Source: JAEUKA01 sp044228505
Lineage (GTDB): Bacteria; Myxococcota_A; Polyangia; Palsa-1104; JAEUJZ01
Length of the DNA stretch: 64,000 bases
NCBI GenBank assembly: GCA_044228505.1
Contig: JBGAUT010000004.1
Location: 186,001-250,000 of the forward strand
Reading direction: 5' to 3'
Part shown: in pieces, positions 25,530 through 33,354 of the stretch
Layout: each line of letters starts with the position of its first letter
Position numbering within the stretch: the stretch's first letter is position 1
Made by a program: the position numbers and the translations under genes
Notes under the pieces: model-generated
Seen by the model: only the letters and a program-made list of their open reading frames with translations
What the model was told of the DNA's origin: nothing
Database searches by the model: none

Positions 25530-26927
25530 TTAGCCCTCGGACTGCGATTTGGACCCGTCCTGAGCACGCTCGCAGGCCAGCTCGGTCGCCACATGCAAAC
25601 CCACACGAGCGCCGTGCTCCGCCGCCGCCATCGTCGTCATGGTGCCTGCCACCTCGCCACAGACGAACACCATCTTGTGCACGGTCTGACCGTCTTTGTC
25701 GCACACCGTCACAAAGCCACCCGGCTGACGTAGCTCGACGGGAACTCCGTGCTGGACAAGAAGCTCGCTGGCCGCAATCGGAGGAGTGGCAATCACGATC
25801 AAGTCACAACTGACCGTCCGATTCACACCACGCTCGTCGCAGATCTCGGCTCCTTCAACCCAGGTACCACCAAGCGCCCGAGTCAATCTCACCTGTTCTC
25901 CGTCGATCGTCATCACCGTCTGCCCGCTCCGCCGCAGGGCCGCGACCAGTACCTCTGCGAAGGGATCGCTTCCTACCACCAACGGTCGTTCACCAACGCG
26001 GATTCCATGACAGGCCAGCAGCCGACCGACAGCGCGTCCAGACAGCACACCGGGTCGGTCATTATCGATGAACAGCAGGTTTTGCGGCACGCCACCCGTC
26101 GCATAAATATAGCGATCGGCCGACAGCTTATAGAGCGCCTTGTCCGACGCAGCTCCGATGAAGCCACGCTGTCCGGTCGGCTGCTCACGGTGGTGCTCTT
26201 CTCGATAGAAACCGAAAGCCGCCGTGCCCACCAGTACCTCGACGCCTTCGGCCTCGGCACGCTGCTCGGCGCTGAGTGCGTGCGCCCGTCCGAGCTCTGG
26301 ATGGCACAGGTAGCTGCCACCCACCTCGCTCTGCGCATCGAGAAGCAACACTCGTCCGCGTCGCTCGAGCTTCCGCGCTGCGGCCGTAGCTGCCGCTAGT
26401 CCCGCTGGTCCAGCACCAATCACCAGAATATCGACGTGCTTGCACACTGCCGATAGAGCGCCCTCTGCCGCAGTGTCTTCGTCGGGAAGCCGCCCGAGCC
26501 CGCCCATCTGATGCACTACTTTCTGCATCAGGTGGTTGAGCGAACGGGGCGACGTGAACATCGTGTGATGGTCCATCCCAGCCGGAAACATCGCGTCGGC
26601 GGCCGACAACAAATCATAGTCCGCCGACGGCCACGCATTCTGACGGGAGCAGCGCAGGCCCGGCTCTGCCTTCACCTGACAGGATCGGGTGTTCGGTCGT
26701 CCGTCTATGCGCATCAGACACGAGCCACACGAACCGCTCAGACAAAACACCGTACGTGGGCGATGAAATTTGAGCGATCGACTCAGTACCTGAACGCCGG
26801 ACGCGATCAGCGCCGACGCCACCGTGTCGCCGTTACGAGCGGGAATCGCCCGACCCTCAAATTCAATTTGGAAGGGATGATCGCCGCTGCGCTCAGCGCT
26901 CGACTGTGGAGAATCGGAATTTCGCAT
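25530..26927 (-). CDS. FAD/iron-sulfur dehydrogenase alpha subunit (HcnA-HcnB-like fusion)
   Basis: 465 residues. Residues about 15-100 are a ferredoxin-like Fer2_4 domain with four cysteines (CLSGSCGSCLM, then RSC), equivalent to HcnA or the N-terminus of sarcosine oxidase alpha. Residues 160-460 are a pyridine-nucleotide-disulfide-oxidoreductase flavoprotein domain (DILVIGAGPAGLAAATAAA; YATGGVPQNLLF; second nucleotide site near RPLVVGSDPFAEVLVAAL; a late VCGEVAG). It lacks the BFD domain found at the HcnB C-terminus; that is the next gene. The three genes form an operon with 15-base and -11-base junctions. Confidence 0.87.
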   Translation of the reverse strand: MRNSDSPQSSAERSGDHPFQIEFEGRAIPARNGDTVASALIASGVQVLSRSLKFHRPRTVFCLSGSCGSCLMRIDGRPNTRSCQVKAEPGLRCSRQNAWPSADYDLLSAADAMFPAGMDHHTMFTSPRSLNHLMQKVVHQMGGLGRLPDEDTAAEGALSAVCKHVDILVIGAGPAGLAAATAAARKLERRGRVLLLDAQSEVGGSYLCHPELGRAHALSAEQRAEAEGVEVLVGTAAFGFYREEHHREQPTGQRGFIGAASDKALYKLSADRYIYATGGVPQNLLFIDNDRPGVLSGRAVGRLLACHGIRVGERPLVVGSDPFAEVLVAALRRSGQTVMTIDGEQVRLTRALGGTWVEGAEICDERGVNRTVSCDLIVIATPPIAASELLVQHGVPVELRQPGGFVTVCDKDGQTVHKMVFVCGEVAGTMTTMAAAEHGARVGLHVATELACERAQDGSKSQSEG

Positions 26928-27026
26928 GAGACCAAACAGCGCCGAAGGCAGCCCTTCAGAATGGGAGTTCCAGGCAGCCCGACTGCAGGTAGAAGCAGAC
27001 CACCCAGAAGGAAGCGCGGGAAGCGG

Positions 27027-28133
27027 CTAGAACCACAGCATCGCGCCGAGGTTCACCTTGTAGCCAATGCTCGACGGAGCGATCGGGCCGCTGGTGATGC
27101 CATCGTAGAACTTGCCGGGCTCGCTGCCCTGGTCAAGCAACATACCAACACCACGCACGTCGGCAAAGATCGCCAGCCGGGTGAACCGCAGCTCCATACC
27201 ACCGCCCGCCTGACCGAGCACTTCCCAGAACTGCTGGTTGCGCTCTTGCCGTGAGCCTTGGTAAAGCGCGATGTCGCTCGCCATCAGACCGAAGCCTGCC
27301 GTCGCATAGATGTTAAAGTGCGTCTCCGGACGGTTCTTGAAAATGTACAGCATCGGCGCAAAGGTGAACGGATACGAGGTCCGCACAAACGCGCTGTCAG
27401 CGATGTTCGCCTTCATGGCGTCCAGCGCTAGCTCGAAGCCCCAGTGTCCCTGATTCCGGAAGCGGAGCTGCACGCCACCGCCCATCAACGTCGGCTTCTC
27501 GCCAAAGACTTCCTGCGAGCGGATGCCGAGGGTGGTGAAGCGAACGCCCATGCCAAACACCGGACCGCGAGGGGCCGGACGGGAAACAACGGGCGTCACT
27601 CGCGGACGAGCCATCGGCAGCGGCGCATAGGTCCTCGGCGGCGGCGCATACATACGCGGCGGCTGGACATAGACCGGTGGCGGTGGCAACTGCTGCGGTA
27701 GCGCAGGCTGAACCATCATCTGGCCGCCGGGCTGGGCCGGAATGATCCACACCGGACCATTGAAGTACACCGGTCCCTGGAAGCTACCACCAAACCCAGG
27801 CGCAGGCGGTGGAGCAACCGGCATCGGCGCAATCACCGTCGGAACCATCGCTGGCGGAGCAACCGGAACTGGTGCAATCACCGTCGGTGCAACCGATGGC
27901 GGCGGTGGCAGCGGGGCGACGGTCACAGACGGCGCATTGGTGGTAACCGTAGTCGTGGTGGACTGGGTCACCGAGGTCGTCTGAGGGTCATCAGTGGCAA
28001 CCACCGGCTCAGCAGCCACGGCCAACGTGCTCGTAAGAGCAACGCCAGACACGAGCGCAGCGACAGAGGTCATTCGCAACGAAGCGGACTTTCCGAAACG
28101 GCAACGCTCAGTGCTCACGAACAAGGACCGCAT
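27027..28133 (-). CDS. exported proline-rich protein with beta-barrel-like C-terminus
   Basis: 368 residues. Signal peptide (about 1-40, ending AVAAEP). Residues 45-180 are Pro/Ala/Val-rich and include a tandem 15-residue repeat (PTVIAPVPVAPPAMV type) encoded by a 45-base direct repeat at about 27808-27897. The C-terminal half (190-368) has beta-strand-like blocks ending in FKVN-type strands (GYKVNLGAMLWF), a classic outer-membrane barrel ending in Phe. An outer-membrane protein with a periplasmic proline-rich arm is likely. The ATG at 28133 has AAGGAGG directly upstream; the frame opens earlier at 28148, inside that signal. Confidence 0.68.
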   Translation of the reverse strand: MRSLFVSTERCRFGKSASLRMTSVAALVSGVALTSTLAVAAEPVVATDDPQTTSVTQSTTTTVTTNAPSVTVAPLPPPPSVAPTVIAPVPVAPPAMVPTVIAPMPVAPPPAPGFGGSFQGPVYFNGPVWIIPAQPGGQMMVQPALPQQLPPPPVYVQPPRMYAPPPRTYAPLPMARPRVTPVVSRPAPRGPVFGMGVRFTTLGIRSQEVFGEKPTLMGGGVQLRFRNQGHWGFELALDAMKANIADSAFVRTSYPFTFAPMLYIFKNRPETHFNIYATAGFGLMASDIALYQGSRQERNQQFWEVLGQAGGGMELRFTRLAIFADVRGVGMLLDQGSEPGKFYDGITSGPIAPSSIGYKVNLGAMLWF

Positions 28134-28177
28134 GAGGCCTCCTTGCATTTACAGGACTGTCTACTCAATACGGATGC

Positions 28178-28213
28178 CACAGCTTGCACGACCTTTCAAT
28201 GACACAAGCTGTG
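28178..28213 (-). promoter_or_regulatory. 9-bp perfect inverted repeat upstream of the proline-rich protein gene
   Basis: CACAGCTTG at 28178-28186 and CAAGCTGTG at 28205-28213 are perfect complements separated by 18 bases. They lie 45-80 bases upstream of the ATG at 28133 and downstream of the Mo-hydroxylase-like gene. This could be an operator or a hairpin ending the upstream transcript; there is no T-run on the minus strand right after it. Confidence 0.4.
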
Positions 28214-28275
28214 CGACGGAGTTTTTCGCAATGCGGCTCTCCGCTCACAAACACCCACAGTGAACCACCAAGACC

Positions 28276-29922
28276 TTACTTCACCCCGCTCGGTGACACC
28301 CGAATCCCTGGTGGCAGGCTGCGCAGCCGAGTCCCGAGCGCAGCCGAAAGGGCATTCACCACCGACGCTGCGACTCCGCTAACAGCAAGTCGCGCCAATT
28401 CATCAGAGCCAACGACGGGAAGCGCGTCAGCCGGGAGCGAAACAAATGTCACTTCACACTGCGGCACTGAAGCGGATCGCCCAGCGGAATCGTCCGTTCG
28501 CGCCGTCCAACCGGTGCGTGTCATCATCGCGAGTTCACTGCGGAGCGCCAACCGGCGCGCTTGTTCGAGGGCGCGAAGCACCACCGACATCGACTCAGGA
28601 CTGGCAAGCGACGGCCTAACCCCAAGGGCACAGAAATGACGGCTTAGCTCGATGCGGCCATCCACCACCGCTACCTCCACCGAGTGAGCGCCAAACAGCC
28701 GTATTCCGGATTCCGTGCGATGTACCGCACTTGCAAAACCCCGACCGATTCGTATCGATGTATCCCGACTGGTGGCCGGCGGCGACTCACCAGCCTGCCC
28801 TCGACCGCCAACCTGGTTGATGTGTTTGAGACAGGCGAGCAACGTAGCCCCCTCCCCCGTTGCTCCTTCGCCGATCCAGCGCTGTCGCAAAAGCAGCGGA
28901 TCGATCCCGAGCTGCGCGGCCAGCTCATCGATGGCCACCTCGCAGGAAAAACTCAATTCGTGCCAGCCAGACGGGCCACCACGCCGAGTCTCAGACGGAA
29001 GATGCAGTCGTAGCGGAACCAGCGATACTTCGTTGTGGGCAAAGCCATAGATCGTCGCCAAGTCCATCACGGTCTGCACGGCAGCTCGGTCTTCGATGGG
29101 ACAGCCCACAGCTCCATGGAGCAGCATCGCCAGCGGCCGGTCCCCACTGCCGAGTCCAAGCTGCAGCGTCTGCACGGTCTCAGCCACCATCTTACGGAGC
29201 GATACCGCCGGCAGCTCGACGCGCACCGGACGATCCAGATGAGCTGCGGCTATCGATGCCAGTAGGGACGATAGCTGTCCATCGCCGGCATCCGCCCCAA
29301 CAGCCGACATCACCATCAACAGCTTGTCTTGCGACAAGTGCAGTAGGCTTGCAAGCTCCTGGTCCGCACGACCGACGGCATAGACCGTCAAGGCATCGCC
29401 ACGCCAGACTGCGGTCGCCACGCCACTAGCTGGTGAGCCGCTCAATCGCGCTGCCGTCCGGTACGTCTGCTTGAGCAAGGTCCGAGCGCCAAGGAGCAAC
29501 TCCGCAGCCTGGCCACTACTCTGTCGAACCGGAGGTTCCGTCTGGCCAGTGCTCAGCGCTGCGCTCACCGTCAGAACGGCCGGCTGAGCTCTCACCCGCA
29601 ACGAAATGTTTGCGGCCGTGGCTTGTGCCAGTTGCCTTGTCTCGGCAAGGACCAACGCCACCACCTGACCAGCCCGCGTCACCCTCGGTGTGAGCAGTGT
29701 CCTTAGCAGAGGAGAAAACCGCGAGGCCTCGCCCACCAGCGGACTGTCCGCAGTGAGTATTGCCAGCACACCTTTGTTCCGCTGCACATCCGCTAGCTCG
29801 ATCGCCAACACCTCGCCGTGGCTCAGCGAACACAGGACCGGCCAGCCGTGGACCAGCGCGGGCAACATTACATCGCCAGCACTCCGTTCCAGACCCGTCA
29901 CTTGGAGCAGCGGTTGCGTCAT
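28276..29922 (-). CDS. degenerate molybdenum-hydroxylase large-subunit-like protein
   Basis: 548 residues, against about 750 for CoxL/XdhB-type molybdopterin subunits. The N-terminal half keeps the family outline (GVLAILTADSPL, GQVVALVLAETRQLAQATAANISLRV). The C-terminus retains a trace of the final helix (ELARLAVSGVAASVVNALSAALGTRLRSLPP). The cofactor-contacting motifs are missing: the GGGFGGK loop is replaced by SAVGADAGDG, the QGxGQ region is absent, and no catalytic glutamate motif GxGE is found near the end. No small iron-sulfur or FAD subunit genes are near. It starts three bases after the deacetylase stop as the last gene of an exopolysaccharide operon. Probably not a working hydroxylase. 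Confidence 0.6.
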   Translation of the reverse strand: MTQPLLQVTGLERSAGDVMLPALVHGWPVLCSLSHGEVLAIELADVQRNKGVLAILTADSPLVGEASRFSPLLRTLLTPRVTRAGQVVALVLAETRQLAQATAANISLRVRAQPAVLTVSAALSTGQTEPPVRQSSGQAAELLLGARTLLKQTYRTAARLSGSPASGVATAVWRGDALTVYAVGRADQELASLLHLSQDKLLMVMSAVGADAGDGQLSSLLASIAAAHLDRPVRVELPAVSLRKMVAETVQTLQLGLGSGDRPLAMLLHGAVGCPIEDRAAVQTVMDLATIYGFAHNEVSLVPLRLHLPSETRRGGPSGWHELSFSCEVAIDELAAQLGIDPLLLRQRWIGEGATGEGATLLACLKHINQVGGRGQAGESPPATSRDTSIRIGRGFASAVHRTESGIRLFGAHSVEVAVVDGRIELSRHFCALGVRPSLASPESMSVVLRALEQARRLALRSELAMMTRTGWTARTDDSAGRSASVPQCEVTFVSLPADALPVVGSDELARLAVSGVAASVVNALSAALGTRLRSLPPGIRVSPSGVK

Positions 29923-29925
29923 CGC

Positions 29926-30738
29926 CTACCGATCCTCGATGCGACGCCACACGTCGAGCTGACCGCTCAACGAGGCCCGAAACACCCGCAGCGAGTCCGA
30001 CCCGAGCACCTTGCAGCGCGGCAGCGCAAAGCGATCATCGCCGCGAGATACCGCACCAATCGCATCAAGAAACGCCGCACGATACCCTGCATCTTGGGCA
30101 AAGCGCCGATCGCGCTGCGACACAGTGCGCCGGGTCCCATAGGGATAAGCCAGTAGGTTGACGTCGCTGCCGAGTACCTCGGTTAGACGCTGCCGAGACT
30201 CCAGTAACTCTCGACGAGACTCGCTTGGCGTCTGTTGCGCAAGCACCGGATGAGAAAGCGTATGAGAGCCAATCGTCCAGCCACTGCGCGATAGCGAGCG
30301 AATCTCATCCCAGGTAAGCAGTGGCCGAGTTGGATGATAGCTATCATCGCGTGATTTACCGTCGACCAGTCCGCTGATCACAAACGCGGTCGCTGGTACT
30401 CGCTGCATGGCTAGGATTGGGGCCGCTTGGTGATAGACGTCCGTGTAGCCGTCATCAAACGTGACGGCGATCGCCCGCTCGGGTAACGAGCTCCCATCCA
30501 GCAGCCAACTGACAATCTGCGGAAGAGAAACCGGCGAACCTTCCCCGCAGACGATCGCCATCTGTTCGCGAAGCTGGGCTGGAGTCACCGACCACTCATC
30601 GGGAGGCTTCTCGTTCACTCCGTGATAGCAGAGAATTCGCGGACCTATCGGGTTGTGACTCGGGCCCCCGAAAAAGACCGCAGCGGCCTCCCGCAAGACC
30701 CCTTTTACGAGCCTTCGAGCCGTCGGTCTGAGCCTCAT
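29926..30738 (-). CDS. polysaccharide deacetylase (NodB family)
   Basis: 270 residues. NodB motifs: TFDDGYTDVY (catalytic base and metal aspartates), SHTLSHP (metal histidines) and LLAYPYGT. The enzyme removes N-acetyl groups from a surface or cell-wall glycan. The N-terminal stretch before RILCYHGVN is short and basic without a clear signal peptide, so location is uncertain. Its start overlaps the WecB-like stop in ATGA. Confidence 0.9.
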   Translation of the reverse strand: MRLRPTARRLVKGVLREAAAVFFGGPSHNPIGPRILCYHGVNEKPPDEWSVTPAQLREQMAIVCGEGSPVSLPQIVSWLLDGSSLPERAIAVTFDDGYTDVYHQAAPILAMQRVPATAFVISGLVDGKSRDDSYHPTRPLLTWDEIRSLSRSGWTIGSHTLSHPVLAQQTPSESRRELLESRQRLTEVLGSDVNLLAYPYGTRRTVSQRDRRFAQDAGYRAAFLDAIGAVSRGDDRFALPRCKVLGSDSLRVFRASLSGQLDVWRRIEDR

Positions 30739-31514
30739 GACGACTCTCCCGCAGGCATGTCGTGCGAATGAGTCAGCGATGCCAGCGCGCAGCGGGACAG
30801 GTAGAGCGGAATCCCGATGAAATACCGACGAAGCTTATGCGGCTGCTGCATCACGATGTACAGCCACTCCAGCCGAACCCGTCGCAGCCAGGTCGGTGCT
30901 CGTTTCAGTGTGCCGCCGTAATAATCGAACTGTCCTCCGACGGCCAGCCACAGCGTTCCCCGCAGAGTCGGATCGTCGAGATGGCGATCGATCAGCTCGA
31001 TCTGCTTGGGATTGCCCATTCCGACGAGGACAACCTGCGGTCTAAGCGTCCGCAAACGCTCAACCAGCAGCCGTTCACTCTCTTCATCCAAATATCCGTG
31101 CGAGCTGCCAATGAAGCGAAGATGGGGAAAGCGCGCCGCCCAGCGCTCACTGGTCTGCGCCGCCACACCCTCTTTGCCACCAAGCAAAAACACCGTCGTT
31201 CCCGCCGCTGCAGAGGCAAAAAATCGCGGCACCAAATCAGTCCCATTCAGGTTCGCTGGCAGGGGTTTGCCCCGGCAGCTCGCCACCCACATCACGCCAG
31301 CACCGTCGGCCAGAACCATCATCCGCCGCTGGAGCAAGTGCCGGAAGTGCGGGCTCTCGACGGCCAGGTTCAAGGTCGACATATCCGGAAAGCAAACCCC
31401 TGTGCTCTCACCACCACGAAGCTTGGCGAGCAGCAAAGCGACCGCTTCCTCGGTATACAAACGAGGAAAGCGAACCCCCAGGACATCGATCGTATCCACG
31501 CCGACTCCGCTCAT
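30735..31514 (-). CDS. WecB/TagA/CpsF-family glycosyltransferase
   Basis: 259 residues. GT26-family enzymes transfer a (N-acetyl)mannosamine-type sugar to a polyprenyl-linked acceptor at the inner face of the membrane. Visible motifs: LADGAGVMWVASCRGKPLP (the family D-G-x-G region), NGTDLVPRF, VFLLGGKEGVA, and the C-terminal VVLVGMGNPKQIELIDRH with GGQFDYYGG. The start overlaps the export-lipoprotein stop in ATGA, and the stop overlaps the deacetylase start. It is part of a four-gene exopolysaccharide operon. Confidence 0.93.
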   Translation of the reverse strand: MSGVGVDTIDVLGVRFPRLYTEEAVALLLAKLRGGESTGVCFPDMSTLNLAVESPHFRHLLQRRMMVLADGAGVMWVASCRGKPLPANLNGTDLVPRFFASAAAGTTVFLLGGKEGVAAQTSERWAARFPHLRFIGSSHGYLDEESERLLVERLRTLRPQVVLVGMGNPKQIELIDRHLDDPTLRGTLWLAVGGQFDYYGGTLKRAPTWLRRVRLEWLYIVMQQPHKLRRYFIGIPLYLSRCALASLTHSHDMPAGESS

Positions 31515-32137
31515 GGCACGACCAGCACATCGCCCCGCATCAAGTGAAGGTTCATCTCGGGATGCTTGCCGGTTGTCAGCCCAGGATAGGAGATCGGAAT
31601 CCTACGCTGCGCCGTCGAAGAACGCCGCAAAATAAACATGTTTGCCCCCCTGGCATAGGGCGTCAGTCCATGGGCCAGGGCAATCGCGTCGAGCACCGTC
31701 ACGTAGTGGCCCGGCTGATAATGACCTGGCTGCGACACTTCGCCAACGACGCTAATCGAGTAGCTCTGAAACTCGTCAACTGCGACGGTGAGCATCGGCA
31801 TGTCGGCATTCTGGGCGATGTACTTTTCCAACCCCTTGGCAAGCTTGTCTCTCAGTGCCCGCGCCGTCAATCCCGCCGCCTGCATCTGCCCAAGCAGCGG
31901 TACGGAAATACTACCGTCGGGGAGCACCCTCACACGGCCTGATACATCGGGATTTTTCCACTGCCGGATGTCGATAATATCGCCGGGACCTATCACGTAC
32001 TCCAGCTTGGTGGGATCTGGCTCGATCTCGTAGTCATACCGGGGCAGATAGGGCGTGCAGCTAACGACACCACCGAGCAGTATCAACAGCGTCGAAAGCG
32101 CGGCGATTTGCAGCCTACGCAGGTTCAGGTTCGGCAT
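31511..32137 (-). CDS. Wza-like polysaccharide export lipoprotein
   Basis: 208 residues. Signal peptide with lipobox (GGVVSC), then the Poly_export domain (EYVIGPGDIIDIRQWKNPDVSGRVRVLPDGSISVPLLGQM) and one SLBB domain (SISVVGEVSQPGHYQPGHYVTVLDAIALAHGL). It is shorter than E. coli Wza and lacks the C-terminal amphipathic pore helix. It may be the periplasmic or partner component rather than the full channel. ATG 32137 is preferred to the frame's first codon at 32158. First gene of the exopolysaccharide run; no Wzc or Wzx/Wzy is in the window. Confidence 0.88.
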   Translation of the reverse strand: MPNLNLRRLQIAALSTLLILLGGVVSCTPYLPRYDYEIEPDPTKLEYVIGPGDIIDIRQWKNPDVSGRVRVLPDGSISVPLLGQMQAAGLTARALRDKLAKGLEKYIAQNADMPMLTVAVDEFQSYSISVVGEVSQPGHYQPGHYVTVLDAIALAHGLTPYARGANMFILRRSSTAQRRIPISYPGLTTGKHPEMNLHLMRGDVLVVP

Positions 32138-32188
32138 GGTGACGGCGAATGCTAGCACAAGGCGTTCGGACGACCCCTATACTTGGGC

Positions 32189-32983
32189 ATGGCCCATGCG
32201 AAGACTCTGCCAACAGCCGTTGAAACGACGCGCCGGGCTCGTTTGCCGGTGCTGCATCGCTACGATGTACCGGTGGTGGGGCTCGATCCTGCACATGAAG
32301 GTCTACGCGTCGCGCACTTGAGCGATCTTCATGTGGGCTCCCTCACCTCGCATCAGTTCATTCGCAGCGCGGTAGAGATGGCGCAGGCCGAGCAGCCCGA
32401 TCTGGTGGTGATGACCGGCGACTTCGTTTGCTACAGCCCGAAGTTTGTGCCGCTGCTTGGCGCGCTGGTTCGTGGTTTTGAGGTGCCGACGGTGTGCGTG
32501 CTGGGCAATCACGACTACTGGACTGACGGTCACGGCGTCACGGCTGAGCTGGTCCGCGAGCAATACACGGTGCTGCGGAACCAACACACCCGGATCTACC
32601 TACGCGGCGCGCCACTGTCGATCATCGGTATTGACGACGCAGTGACCCGGCAGAGCGATGTCGCCCGCGCCTTTCGAGGCGTTCACCCGCACGACAGCCG
32701 CATTATTTTGACCCACGTTCCATCGCTCATCGAGCCCATTTCAGAGCGTGGTGGCGGGCTTGCACTCGCTGGACACACCCATGGCGGGCACGTCCAGATT
32801 CCGGGCCTGACCGACTTGGTGTTCCGCAAGCTGGGCCAGCACTTCGTAAAAGGCTTCTATCGGGTCCAAGATTCGCTGCTGTACGTAAACTCGGGGGTGG
32901 GATCAAGCTCCGTGCCGATCCGCGCCGGGGCCCCAGCAGAGCTGGCGATTGTCACCCTCCACGTTAGCCCCAACTCTCGATGA
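32189..32983 (+). CDS. metallophosphoesterase (YkuE-like)
   Basis: 264 residues. Dinuclear metal motifs in order: HLSDLHVGS (D-x-H), MTGDFV (GD), VLGNHDYW (GNHD), LTHVPS (H) and LAGHTHGGHV (GHTH). This arrangement matches YkuE-type phosphoesterases, some of which act at the membrane face on lipid-linked phosphates. The absence of a signal peptide argues for the cytoplasm. Divergent from the exopolysaccharide operon; any functional link is unproven. ATG 32189 is used rather than the TTG at 32183. Confidence 0.87.
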   Translation: MAHAKTLPTAVETTRRARLPVLHRYDVPVVGLDPAHEGLRVAHLSDLHVGSLTSHQFIRSAVEMAQAEQPDLVVMTGDFVCYSPKFVPLLGALVRGFEVPTVCVLGNHDYWTDGHGVTAELVREQYTVLRNQHTRIYLRGAPLSIIGIDDAVTRQSDVARAFRGVHPHDSRIILTHVPSLIEPISERGGGLALAGHTHGGHVQIPGLTDLVFRKLGQHFVKGFYRVQDSLLYVNSGVGSSSVPIRAGAPAELAIVTLHVSPNSR

Positions 32984-33067
32984 GCAGGACCGGTAGCGCA
33001 AGCCTCGGTGATTTGTCGGACTACTGGATAGCTTTCACAAAAAAAGCAGCTTTCCCAGAATACCGGG

Positions 33068-33095
33068 TTGACATCGGACCGCGCCCATGGAAAAT
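33068..33095 (+). promoter_or_regulatory. candidate sigma-70 promoter for tRNA-Glu
   Basis: TTGACA at 33068-33073 is a perfect -35 hexamer. With a 16-base spacer it is followed by GAAAAT at 33090-33095 (four of six matches to TATAAT). Transcription would begin about 50 bases upstream of the tRNA. No other promoter-like pair is near. Confidence 0.4.
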
Positions 33096-33153
33096 CCCAG
33101 GTCGTCTAAGGGAGCTGTTGGCAACACCTCTTAGATTTTTGTTTCCCAATTCA

Positions 33154-33230
33154 GACCCCATCGTCCAGTTGGCCTAGGACACTAGCCTTTCACGTTGGTA
33201 ACACGGGTTCGAATCCCGTTGGGGTCGCCA
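33154..33230 (+). tRNA. tRNA-Glu (anticodon TTC)
   Basis: 77 bases with encoded CCA. Acceptor stem GACCCCA (33154-33160) pairs fully with TGGGGTC (33220-33226), then discriminator G and CCA (33228-33230). The anticodon loop is CTTTCAC (33187-33193) with TTC at 33189-33191. The anticodon stem contains two G-U pairs. The T-arm has the invariant TTCGAAT between ACGGG and CCCGT. No attachment-site duplication or integrase was seen next to it. Confidence 0.96.
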
Positions 33231-33246
33231 AAAGTTCTCTGGTTAC

Positions 33247-33285
33247 CCGCACTTCACGAGGGTGCGGCTCTTTGATTCTATTTTG
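33247..33285 (+). terminator. probable rho-independent terminator after tRNA-Glu
   Basis: CCGCAC (33247-33252) and GTGCGG (33262-33267) form a six-pair stem with a nine-base loop. A pyrimidine-rich, T-rich tract (CTCTTTGATTCTATTTT) follows. It lies 17 bases after the tRNA 3' end. Its position also argues against the adenosine deaminase gene starting at the GTG inside the stem. Confidence 0.6.
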
Positions 33286-33354
33286 TCTTGGGTTGTGTTT
33301 AGTTGGTGGGACGCGTATTGGCCCATGCTATTTTGGCTGCGCCAACAGCGACCC

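Noticed and set aside
32980..33177. 65-residue frame after the phosphoesterase gene
   Set aside because: It runs into tRNA-Glu and has no ribosome binding site.
33154..33230. Integration site or genomic island at tRNA-Glu
   Set aside because: No duplicated tRNA 3' end, integrase gene or composition shift was seen within reach of the tRNA.
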